A stretch of DNA of 64,000 nucleotides, taken from the NCBI RefSeq assembly GCF_018919485.1, contig NZ_JAHLMU010000001.1, positions 2,045,922 through 2,109,921 of the forward strand, read 5' to 3'. Positions 16,876 to 24,920 of this stretch are shown piece after piece. Origin of the DNA: Psychrobacter sp. TAE2020. GTDB taxonomy: Bacteria > Pseudomonadota > Gammaproteobacteria > Pseudomonadales > Moraxellaceae. The position numbers and the translations under genes were made by a program. The notes under the pieces are model-generated. The model was not told where the DNA came from, did not search any database, and saw nothing but the letters and a program-made list of their open reading frames with translations. Each line of letters starts with the position of its first letter. The stretch's first letter is position 1.

Positions 16876-17864
16876 GTAATGACCTAGCTAGCAGGTGGCT
16901 GGGGCAGATCGACTAAGTTGTAGTCAACCTCTTAAGTTTAATATATCCGTATATTGCTTTTATCAACTAAGTATCATCAGTATAGCTGGCAGCGCTACCG
17001 TTCTGTGTTCAAGCCTTAATTTATAACTATCGAGTAATAAGCTGATAATTAAAAGTTAGCCATTCTAATTGAGATAATCTTAGGTAACTATTAGTAACAA
17101 AAGGGACAACTATTAGTAATAAAAAACGAAGCAAATGTCAATAGATTTTAATATTGTTATAATAGCGACCCCTAAAATTAGCTTATAAGCGCAGCACGAT
17201 TAACAGATAAAAACCATCTACAACTCTATTATTATAGTAGACATCGTCCCCCTTTACCCCCTCGTAACATAGCCCCTTTATCCTTGATAAAAAGCTTACC
17301 TTTATGCTATTAGCTTGAAAGCATAGATAATGTATATCTTTATAAACTACTGAAAATAAAGACTATTAATTTAATACTTTCAACAAGGCACTAGATTTTA
17401 AGTTAAAAAAAGAGAATTAAAACAGTGTCGTCCACTATAAGCTTTAAGCCAATATCACCTTCTAGTAATCATACTTTTATAATGTGAAAAACAGCTGTTA
17501 TCCACTCTCACAAAAAGTTAGCCTATTGCTTATTTTCAACTTATTTATTTTTGTACAAATTTGAAAAATTAAGCGTAGAAAATTCTATCTGTAAAAATCA
17601 TAGCGGTTAAAAGTGCTGTTGACTCATTTTTAGCATTCTAAAAGAGCTAATAATGCTATTCAATACCTCAAGGGCACCCCTATTAATAAAATAGTATTTA
17701 TTGCTAGTGGTAGTATCTATTGCTGTAGTTTCTGGCGGTAGACTATCATCAGCACTACTGCCAAACGTTACTTCACTATTAACCAGCGCTTTATAAACTT
17801 TAGTATGATATTAATGTAAAAAACAGCTAAGATGAGCTAAATAATCTTTTATTTAGAGATCGCT
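16876..17864. other. Long AT-rich intergenic region between oppA and the DUF2157 gene
   Basis: About 990 bp without a supported gene on either strand. It should hold divergent promoters for oppA and the DUF2157 operon. A TATAAT lies at 17158-17163 on the plus strand, 700 bp from the next gene and without a good -35 box. A 17-bp imperfect direct repeat (AACTATTAGTAAYAAAA) occurs near 17087 and 17111. A palindrome GACTAAGTTGTAGTC is at 16911-16925. Confidence 0.5.
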
Positions 17865-18980
17865 ATGAGTCAACCACGGCGTAGCATCGAGCAACTGCTT
17901 AAGCAAGGCAGCTTACCCTTATCTCATGCTGATACAGCAGCTCTAAAGTTGGAAGTTTATCCTACTAAACACACTTGGCTTGCGTTCTTTGATAAAGCGG
18001 CATTGATTATTGGCTCAGTAGCGCTAGTATTAGCTTTAGTGTTCTTTATCGCCTATAACTGGCAAAATATGAGCCACACTGGCAAATTCGCTTTAGTCGA
18101 AGGAGCTTTAGTTGTCACTATAGCGCTCTACATAATTCTCTGTTTTAAACAACGATTTCAGCTCGTACGGCAATTACTGCTGCTTATAGCTAGTATCATC
18201 ACTGGTAGTTTATTGGCGTTATTTGGTCAGGTTTATCAAACTGGCGCTGATACTTGGCAGCTGTTCTTTAATTGGGCGCTATTGATTATTCCTTGGGTGC
18301 TCATTGCTCGCCTACCTGCACTTTGGCTGTTATGGCTTGGGCTCGTAAATGCCAGCCTGATACTCTATATCGACGTGGTAGCTATTGTATTTGCAGATTA
18401 TATTTATCAAGATATCTTGCAGCTGAGTATCCTAGCTATCTTCAATTTAGTAGCCCTAATTCTATGGCTATCTACTGTAGAGAATAAACCCGGTTTTCGT
18501 TTAAGCTTATATAAACCAACGCTATTAAAAACCGCTGCTACTAAAGCTGCTATTTCTCAAACAGCGCTACCCACTAAGTACAGTTTGCACTGGAGTACTT
18601 ATGTGGTCGGCTTGCTAAGCACTTATTTCATTACTCATCTAGCCATTATCACTATCTTTGACGATATCAAAACGCTACCGTTGCTCGTTACTTTGTCGCT
18701 GTGGGCAAGCTGGTGTGGCTTTATGCTTTGGCGTTTTTATCGGCAGCGTAGTGACTTATTAATGCTGACTTATCTATGCGGCTCTGTGATTACAGTAGTT
18801 ATGTTCTGGGCGGGCAAGTTGCTGCTCGATGATTGGGAGGCTGGTGGCTTTTTATTGCTAGCGCTATTACTGATTGCCATGAGTTCAGCGATGGTAGTTT
18901 GGCTACGACGCCTCGCCCACTTAGATAACAGGGATCAGCAATCTGAGTGGCTGGCACAAACGCGAGGTGACTATGAATAA
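17865..18980 (+). CDS. DUF2157 domain membrane protein
   Basis: A 371-residue polytopic protein. The N-terminal ~50 residues are cytoplasmic, followed by FDKAALIIGSVALVLALVFF and NWQNMSHTGKFALVEGAL, the DUF2157 signature, and then about ten hydrophobic segments. The biochemical role of the family is unknown. It overlaps the next gene (ATG at 18973 within its last codons) and forms a three-gene operon with DUF4401 and GDYXXLXY proteins, an association seen repeatedly in proteobacteria. A weak GAGA ribosome site precedes the ATG. Confidence 0.85.
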   Translation: MSQPRRSIEQLLKQGSLPLSHADTAALKLEVYPTKHTWLAFFDKAALIIGSVALVLALVFFIAYNWQNMSHTGKFALVEGALVVTIALYIILCFKQRFQLVRQLLLLIASIITGSLLALFGQVYQTGADTWQLFFNWALLIIPWVLIARLPALWLLWLGLVNASLILYIDVVAIVFADYIYQDILQLSILAIFNLVALILWLSTVENKPGFRLSLYKPTLLKTAATKAAISQTALPTKYSLHWSTYVVGLLSTYFITHLAIITIFDDIKTLPLLVTLSLWASWCGFMLWRFYRQRSDLLMLTYLCGSVITVVMFWAGKLLLDDWEAGGFLLLALLLIAMSSAMVVWLRRLAHLDNRDQQSEWLAQTRGDYE

Positions 18981-20238
18981 CTATGATCAGACGCTTGCGC
19001 AGTTGCAACAGCTAGGCCTGATTGCGCCTAACCCTATTGTAGATAGCCATAACCATAGGGATAGCGATGCCGCTGCTTTGGCTGATAACCTTGCTAACCC
19101 AGCTCATAATAATGATAGCACGCCTTGGTTTATCCACTTATTTTTTGGCTTTAGTGGGGTGTTATCCAGCATATTTTTGGTTGGGTTTTTATCCCTGATA
19201 CTGTATCAAGCAGAGGTCTTTGACAGCTCACTACTACAATTGCTGGTCGGCATAATACTGAGCGCCATAGCTTTTACTTTATTTAAAAATAAAAAATCTG
19301 CGGATAATACTTTTTGGAACAGTTTGGCCTTTGCCTTGAGTGGCGCAGGACAGCTATATTTGATGTTTGCCTTATTTGGCAGTGAGATAACCCAACCGCT
19401 GAGCCTTTGGCTGTTTTTACTGATCCAAGTCATCATGACTCTTGTCATGCCTAATTTTATTTATCGACTGCTCAGTAGTGCGGCGGTATTGGGCGTAATA
19501 GTCTATTTGCTTAGCTTTTATCAACTGCCTGAACTGAGCTTAGCACTATTAGCTCTAGTCACTATTATGGCAAACCTACAACGCTATTGGTTAGTAAGTT
19601 ACCTGCCGATTCGCTGGCGTGCAGGGACTTTTGATATCAGTAAAGCGCTGAGCTATGCTTCTGCCTTTGTGCTACTTATTTTTTCTATCTATATTTTCGC
19701 CGGCGAATACAACGTCCAATTTATTAGTAATAAATTTAGCTATAATTACTATATTGCGCAGGGGCTGTTGGTGATAGTCAGCTTGTATGGTGCTCACCTT
19801 ATCCTTCAGCGCTACCAGATGAAACTACTGTCTTTTAAATCACCCTCACAACCTGACATTATTATCGTCTGCGTCATCATTATCATCGGCATCATATCGG
19901 TCTATGTTTCAGGGCTATTGTCTGCCAGCATAGTGATTATTATTGGCATTGCCAATAGCCAACGGCTACTATTAGGGGTTGGCTTGTTTGCCTTAGTAAG
20001 CTATATATTTTGGTATTACTATCAGCTTGATAGCTCTTTATTAATAAAGTCAGGCTCAATGCTTATTATCGCTATCAGTATATTGCTGATGCGTTGGCTG
20101 CTAGTAAGTCGTTATATTGCTAGCGACTTACCTTTGACAGTCTTGCGTACAACCACTGCTAACCTACCTCCTAAAACCTCTGTTGGCACCATGGCTAACC
20201 AAGACAGCGGTAGTGATGATCAGGAGCGTCCCTCATGA
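18973..20238 (+). CDS. DUF4401 domain membrane protein
   Basis: A ~421-residue polytopic membrane protein. It starts with ~55 soluble residues, then about twelve hydrophobic helices beginning FIHLFFGFSGVLSSIFLVGF, in the manner of DUF4401 proteins. The start is the ATG at 18973, which overlaps the stop codon of the DUF2157 gene (ATGAATAA); a GTG two codons earlier is possible. It ends by overlapping the start of the next gene. The three products probably form one membrane assembly, an inference from gene order. Confidence 0.8.
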   Translation: MNNYDQTLAQLQQLGLIAPNPIVDSHNHRDSDAAALADNLANPAHNNDSTPWFIHLFFGFSGVLSSIFLVGFLSLILYQAEVFDSSLLQLLVGIILSAIAFTLFKNKKSADNTFWNSLAFALSGAGQLYLMFALFGSEITQPLSLWLFLLIQVIMTLVMPNFIYRLLSSAAVLGVIVYLLSFYQLPELSLALLALVTIMANLQRYWLVSYLPIRWRAGTFDISKALSYASAFVLLIFSIYIFAGEYNVQFISNKFSYNYYIAQGLLVIVSLYGAHLILQRYQMKLLSFKSPSQPDIIIVCVIIIIGIISVYVSGLLSASIVIIIGIANSQRLLLGVGLFALVSYIFWYYYQLDSSLLIKSGSMLIIAISILLMRWLLVSRYIASDLPLTVLRTTTANLPPKTSVGTMANQDSGSDDQERPS

Positions 20239-20972
20239 CTCAGCCTATTAATAACCCCCACTCTACTAAGGGTCATAGTTTAAGCAATCAGCGCAAACCA
20301 ACACTCTCAAAGTTGCCTTGGTGGCAGAAACGCTCAGTGACTATCGCCATGGCGCTACTAGGATTACTAGCAGTATTAGTCGCGATCACTATAAAAGTAA
20401 TTGAACATGAAAACCATCTAGCTACTGGTAAACCAATACTATTGCAGCTGGCTCCTGTCGATCCGCGTGGCTTTATGCAAGGTGATTATATGGCGCTCAG
20501 TTATACTATAGAGCGTGATATCTTTGATGCCCTACGACCACAATACGAGAGCTTACAGCCGCCAATACCAGCCCTAGATTCTGAATTAAAAAGTTCTGAA
20601 TTAGAAGGTTCTGAATTAGAAGGGTCTGAGCTACAGGAATCTGAGCCAAATGAATCAGAATCAGATTTTCGTATATATGACCCTATGCAAGGTCATGTGA
20701 TTGTCGCAGTCGATAAGCATAACGTCGGGCATTTTGTACGCTTAGCTGATAATAATAATCAGCATGGCTTAGCAGCAAATGAGCGGTCTATTCATTACCG
20801 TATCCGCCGTGGTAGCGTGCAACTAGCAACCAATGCTTTCTTCTTTCAAGAAGGTCAGGCCAAAGCCTTTGAGGCAGCAGAGTATGGGTTATTCCGAGTT
20901 AACGATAAGGGCGAACCCTTATTAACGGATATGGTGGACAAAAATTATGAGGTGATTGCCTTAGATCAGTAA
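20235..20972 (+). CDS. GDYXXLXY domain protein
   Basis: A 245-residue membrane-anchored protein. One N-terminal helix (SVTIAMALLGLLAVLVAITI) is followed by a periplasmic domain with LAPVDPRGFMQGDYMALSY, the defining GDYxxLxY motif, and a second conserved stretch HYRIRRGSVQLATNAFFFQEG. Between them, residues ~115-140 are a low-complexity acidic insert of SELEG-type units, encoded by 15-bp repeats. AGGAG precedes the ATG, which overlaps the previous stop. A hairpin terminator follows. Confidence 0.85.
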   Translation: MTQPINNPHSTKGHSLSNQRKPTLSKLPWWQKRSVTIAMALLGLLAVLVAITIKVIEHENHLATGKPILLQLAPVDPRGFMQGDYMALSYTIERDIFDALRPQYESLQPPIPALDSELKSSELEGSELEGSELQESEPNESESDFRIYDPMQGHVIVAVDKHNVGHFVRLADNNNQHGLAANERSIHYRIRRGSVQLATNAFFFQEGQAKAFEAAEYGLFRVNDKGEPLLTDMVDKNYEVIALDQ

Positions 20973-21032
20973 GATTAAAATTGTGCTCATTTTATAAGCT
21001 TTGGCTGATGCTAGGCTATGGGCCAAACCCCT

Positions 21033-21069
21033 AAAAACAGTGCTCTGAGGATATCAAAGCGCTGTTTTT
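21033..21069 (+). terminator. Rho-independent terminator of the DUF2157 operon
   Basis: AAAAACAGTGCT (21033-21044) pairs with AGCGCTGTTTTT (21058-21069), with one G-T pair and a 13-nt loop. The stem ends in a T-run. Confidence 0.8.
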
Positions 21070-21200
21070 ACGTTAAGGGGTATTGAACCATCATTAACCA
21101 TACTGACAAAATACTTAACTAAACTGATATTGCGCTAGTTAGGCGCGACTTGCTACTGTAAACCGTGATAATTATTTAATAATAACTCAAGGAATATACT

Positions 21201-22178
21201 ATGCGTAGCGCAACTTATGATCATTTTGGCAAACCTACTGAAGTCCTCAGCCTAGGCGACCGCCCTACTCCAGAGCCAAAAGCTAACGAAGTACGAGTGA
21301 AGACTATCTTGGCCTCTATCCATAATCATGACTTACTAACTATTCGTGGCAAATATGGCTTTAAACCTGAAATGCCAGCTATTGGTGGTTCTGAGGCGGT
21401 CGGTATCATCGATGCTGTAGGTAGCAATGTTAAAAATTTAAAAGTCGGTCAACGTGTTGCCGCTGCTAGTGTGCAAGCGACTTGGGCAGAATATTTTGTG
21501 GCCTCAGAAGACATGGTGTTTCCGGTACCGGAGAGCTTAAACGATGAAATGGCGGCGCAATTGATCGCTATGCCACTCAGTGCCTTGATGCTGCTTGAGT
21601 TCCTAGAAGTAGAGCGCGGCCAGTGGCTGATCCATAACGCTGCTAATGGTGCGGTCGGTAAATCTCTAGCTATGCTAGCGGCAGCTCGTGGGGTAAAAAC
21701 CATCAATATAGTACGCAGTAGTGAGGCGGTGGCAGACCTACAGGCCATTGGGATAGAGAATAATATCAATAGTGAAGATGAAGACTGGAAAGACCAAGTA
21801 AAATCAATGATTGCTGAGGATAAAATCAGTGCAGCAGTTGATTCTGTTGGTGGCGAAGACAGCGGTGCTTTATTATCACTACTCGGTCATGGCGGTACAT
21901 TTGCGGTATTTGGCGCGATGTCAGGTAAGCCGATGATGCTCAACCCTACTGATATAATCTTTAAGCAGGCGACGCTAAAAGGCTTCTGGGGTAGTAAAAT
22001 TAGCCAAGAGATGAGCGTAGACAACAAGCAGCGCTTAGTCGATGAGCTGATTGATAGAGCGGTTGGCGGTAAGCTACAACTGCCTGTTGAAGCGGTTTTT
22101 GATTTGGCGGATATCACCAAAGCGGTTGACGGAAAAATACAGTCTGACAAGAAAGGTAAAATATTATTAAAGCCTTAG
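21201..22178 (+). CDS. Zinc-type MDR alcohol dehydrogenase/quinone oxidoreductase
   Basis: A 325-residue medium-chain dehydrogenase/reductase. The GroES-like domain covers about residues 1-120 (PAIGGSEAVGIIDAVGSNVK). The Rossmann domain has NAANGAVGKSLAMLAAARGV at about 148-167, an AxGxVG-type NADPH site. No structural zinc cysteines are visible, so it is a zinc-independent member related to quinone reductases and 2-enoyl reductases (MECR-like). The substrate is not evident. It lies upstream of a second MDR gene but is separated from it by a terminator, so the two are probably independent units. The start follows AAGGAA. Confidence 0.85.
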   Translation: MRSATYDHFGKPTEVLSLGDRPTPEPKANEVRVKTILASIHNHDLLTIRGKYGFKPEMPAIGGSEAVGIIDAVGSNVKNLKVGQRVAAASVQATWAEYFVASEDMVFPVPESLNDEMAAQLIAMPLSALMLLEFLEVERGQWLIHNAANGAVGKSLAMLAAARGVKTINIVRSSEAVADLQAIGIENNINSEDEDWKDQVKSMIAEDKISAAVDSVGGEDSGALLSLLGHGGTFAVFGAMSGKPMMLNPTDIIFKQATLKGFWGSKISQEMSVDNKQRLVDELIDRAVGGKLQLPVEAVFDLADITKAVDGKIQSDKKGKILLKP

Positions 22179-22193
22179 TTATTGCCATCGAAT

Positions 22194-22226
22194 AAAAAAG
22201 CCCATGCAATCATGAGCTTTTTTATT
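22194..22226 (+). terminator. Rho-independent terminator
   Basis: AAAAAAGC-CCATG, loop CAAT, then CATG-A-GCTTTTTT. The stem is followed by a T-run, between the two MDR oxidoreductase genes. Confidence 0.75.
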
Positions 22227-22284
22227 TTTATAACAAGCTGTTACTGGCAGTAGCTAAAAAACACCGCAAACTAGGAATATGATT

Positions 22285-23289
22285 ATGTCTAACCATAAAA
22301 CTTTCAAAGCTTTAGTCGTTGAAGAAACTGACGACGGTGAATTTAAAAAAAGCATTCGCGAACGCAACGTCAGTGACTTGCCTGAGAATGACTTATTGAT
22401 AGAGGTGCATTACTCTTCGCTAAACTATAAAGATGCTATGTCAGCCGCTGGTAATAAGATGATTACTAAGCACTACCCGCACACCCCAGGTATTGATGCA
22501 GCAGGTATAGTGGTCAGTGATAAGTCAGGGACTTTTAGCGCTGGCCAAGAGGTGCTGGTATTTGGTTATGATTTGGGTATGGATACAGCGGGTGGTCTGG
22601 GTCAAATGATATCTATCCCAGCAACTTGGGCTTTGCCATGTCCGACTTCTTTGACTTTAAAAGAGGCGATGAGCTACGGTACTGGTGGTTTGACTGCGGC
22701 TTTATGTATTCAAAAGCTAGAAAAAATGGGTGCAAAGCCTAGCGACGGTCCAGTAGCAGTCACTGGCGCAACTGGCGGCGTGGGTAGTATCAGTATCGCC
22801 ATCCTAAAGCAGCTAGGCTATGAGGTTATTGCCTTCTCAGGAAAACCTGAGCAAAGCGAGCATCTAAAAACCTTGGGAGCCAGCGAGGTACGTCATCGTG
22901 ACACTATTAATGAGGTAGGTAATAGACCTGTTGGCCGCGAATTATGGGCGAACGCTATCGATACTTTAGGTGGTGATTATTTGGCAAACTTACTTAAACA
23001 AACTAAGTCTGGCGGTGCCGTATCAGCTTGTGGCTTGGCCTCATCAGTTGAATTCGCTATGACTGTGCTACCTTTTATCACTAGAGGTATCTCTTTATTA
23101 GGTATCGATTCGGTGTTTATTCCATTGGCTGACAAGCAAGAGATTTGGGCCCGTGTTGCCACCGATATGAAGCTTGCTGATCTTGAGCAGTACAGCGAAG
23201 AGATTACTTTAGAACAAACCCCAGAATACTTAGAACGCTTCACATCGAGTAAAGTGGTTGGACGTTATGTGGTTAATTTGCGGGGTTAA
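22285..23289 (+). CDS. acuI: Acrylyl-CoA reductase AcuI (YhdH/YhfP family)
   Basis: A 334-residue NADPH-dependent MDR enzyme of the YhdH/YhfP family. LNYKDAMSAAGNKMITKHYP and PGIDAAGIVV are hallmark segments, and the nucleotide site is VTGATGGVGSISIAILKQLG. Family members reduce acryloyl-CoA to propionyl-CoA, which detoxifies acrylate formed from DMSP; that substrate fits a marine or cold-living host but is not proven here. AGGA lies 8 bases before the ATG at 22285; the upstream in-frame ATG at 22279 is too close to it. Confidence 0.87.
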   Translation: MSNHKTFKALVVEETDDGEFKKSIRERNVSDLPENDLLIEVHYSSLNYKDAMSAAGNKMITKHYPHTPGIDAAGIVVSDKSGTFSAGQEVLVFGYDLGMDTAGGLGQMISIPATWALPCPTSLTLKEAMSYGTGGLTAALCIQKLEKMGAKPSDGPVAVTGATGGVGSISIAILKQLGYEVIAFSGKPEQSEHLKTLGASEVRHRDTINEVGNRPVGRELWANAIDTLGGDYLANLLKQTKSGGAVSACGLASSVEFAMTVLPFITRGISLLGIDSVFIPLADKQEIWARVATDMKLADLEQYSEEITLEQTPEYLERFTSSKVVGRYVVNLRG

Positions 23290-23312
23290 TTTTTAACAAT
23301 TAGGTTTTAAAC

Positions 23313-23347
23313 GATGGCAGTGCTTCTTTTGGGGTGCTGCTTTTTTT
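23313..23347. terminator. Probable terminator after acuI
   Basis: An imperfect GC-containing hairpin (GGCAGTGC...GTGCTGC) runs into seven T residues between the convergent acuI and the orphan gene at 23370. Confidence 0.5.
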
Positions 23348-23369
23348 CATATTCTACCTTAATTATCTT

Positions 23370-24485
23370 TCACTTCTTAGTGCTTTCAAATTGTTCGATT
23401 TTAGCACGTAGACGGCTAATTTCTTGATTATACAGATCATTAGACTCCTTTAAGGTTTGCAAATCTTTCTTATTTTCTTCTAGTAATATTAAACTTTCTG
23501 CTTCCGAACTGCTTTTATCTAACCCTGTATAGAAACTTAAACCGAAAGAAGTTAGTATTCCAACAATAGTAAGGAAAATTACTATATTAGTTTTTTTATT
23601 AGACCTATCACCACCGCTTATAGTTTCTTGCAAAATCTTCTTTTGCAACTTATTAGTTTCATCTACAACGCTTTTATTTTCAGAATACATCTCAACCTGC
23701 TGAATATTGCCTTTAGATAAAATGTCAGCAGACTTGCTGGAAGCTTCTATTAAAGTGTCTAATCTTTCTGCTAGTTTATCAAAAGGCTCTTTATTAGCTT
23801 TAATTCTTTCAGCATGCATTCTCATATTATTATTAATTACATATTCTTTTGGAATAGATCTAGCTTTTAAACTTTGCTGTAATGGCTCAATACTTTTCAT
23901 GGCTTGAGTCAGCGCATTTCCTGTTGATAGATTTTCGGCTACTGCTCTCTGTAGTTCTGGAGAAAACCCTCCAAGCTTTGGTATAGAATTCATTATCTCT
24001 CTCATTTGCTTTTGCTCTCTTTCGTCTTTCAAACAGAGAAGTCGATACAAATAATTGACAGAAGACTCTTCCTCTTCTTTAGGATATTTAATTCCTTCAT
24101 ATTTCGAATGATGTATTTCTTTACCCTCATCATTTAATTCAATCCAAGTCTTTTTACTTTTGTATAATGAACCATTATGTTCTATGTAAATCTCGGCTAT
24201 ATTTTTTATCTCTTCTTCACTAAGCTTATTAACGTCTTCTAAGCTTAAAACCCGCTCTTCAGGTTTATATTTCCCATCTTTAAGGCTAATTTCTGGATAA
24301 AATACAAGCGCAATCAATATTTTTATACATTGTAAAGGCTTACTTTCATTATCGGAGTGTTTAAACGCACTTGAAAGAATATGGCTATGTTTAAGACTGA
24401 GAGAAAACAAATATAAGTTACCAATTGACGTTTCAAATTCAGTACTAGATTCAATTTTATCTAATTTTGATATATCAATAGCCAT
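23370..24485 (-). CDS. Orphan protein with C-terminal transmembrane helix and coiled coil
   Basis: A 371-residue protein I do not recognise. The first ~160 residues are soluble and charged. The central part (about 190-285) is helical. One clear transmembrane helix, NIVIFLTIVGILTSFGLSFY, lies at about 300-319, followed by a ~45-residue heptad-rich coiled coil ending in QFESTKK. Base composition is clearly more AT-rich than the flanking acuI and guaA. No known catalytic motif is visible. It sits alone next to a duplicated guaA fragment, so it is likely accessory and could belong to a defence or stress island; that is only context. Confidence 0.7.
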   Translation of the reverse strand: MAIDISKLDKIESSTEFETSIGNLYLFSLSLKHSHILSSAFKHSDNESKPLQCIKILIALVFYPEISLKDGKYKPEERVLSLEDVNKLSEEEIKNIAEIYIEHNGSLYKSKKTWIELNDEGKEIHHSKYEGIKYPKEEEESSVNYLYRLLCLKDEREQKQMREIMNSIPKLGGFSPELQRAVAENLSTGNALTQAMKSIEPLQQSLKARSIPKEYVINNNMRMHAERIKANKEPFDKLAERLDTLIEASSKSADILSKGNIQQVEMYSENKSVVDETNKLQKKILQETISGGDRSNKKTNIVIFLTIVGILTSFGLSFYTGLDKSSSEAESLILLEENKKDLQTLKESNDLYNQEISRLRAKIEQFESTKK

Positions 24486-24610
24486 TAACTTACCTACTTT
24501 ATAAAATAATTTTTTTGAGGAGTCTGTTTTTGTATTTTACTAATATAAACAATGGAAATTAAATTATATTCGACTTACTTGCTATTGCTATAAAATATCA
24601 CCTTTCGACT

Positions 24611-24645
24611 AAAAAAAGCACCCAACCAAGTTGAGTGCTTTTTTT
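24611..24645 (-). terminator. Terminator of the duplicated guaA fragment
   Basis: AAAAAAGCACCCAAC and GTTGAGTGCTTTTTT form a strong hairpin (one mismatch) around a 3-nt loop. It resembles the true guaA terminator at 26683-26713, including the CACCCAAC/GTTGAGTG core, so it was part of the duplication. Confidence 0.75.
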
Positions 24646-24678
24646 GTTTTAGCTAAAAATTAAGCAGAAATATTATTC

Positions 24679-24890
24679 TCACTCAATCGTAGCAGGCAGC
24701 TTGCTCGACACATTATAAGTCACGCGTGATACTTCGGCAATCTCATTCATAATACGATTCGATACGGTTTCAATCAAATCATACGGCAGATGAGCAAAGC
24801 GCGCCGTCACAAAGTCTACAGTTTTAACGGCACGTAGCGCAATCACCCACGCATAGCGACAACCATCTACGACCAAACTGGTGACCAATG
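24679..24890 (-). pseudogene. Duplicated 3' end of guaA (diverged fragment)
   Basis: The minus strand reads [20 protein letters not shown], then [20 protein letters not shown] and [19 protein letters not shown]. This is the last ~68 residues of the GMP synthase encoded at 26743-28350, with a handful of amino-acid differences and about 15% nucleotide difference, much of it synonymous. The final Trp codon is TGA, so the ending WE is lost. Similarity stops abruptly at about 24885-24890. Only the dimerisation end of the enzyme is present, so it cannot be active. Confidence 0.85.
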
Positions 24891-24920
24891 CATTCTTCAC
24901 TAATTAAACAAGCACAACGG

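Noticed and set aside
17499..17508. TTATCCACT in the oppA/DUF2157 gap as a DnaA box
   Set aside because: One mismatch, isolated, and 30 kb from the origin; near matches of this kind are expected by chance.
24679..24900. A functional 73-residue protein from the guaA fragment
   Set aside because: It contains only the dimerisation end of GMP synthase with a premature stop, so a gene fragment is the simpler reading.
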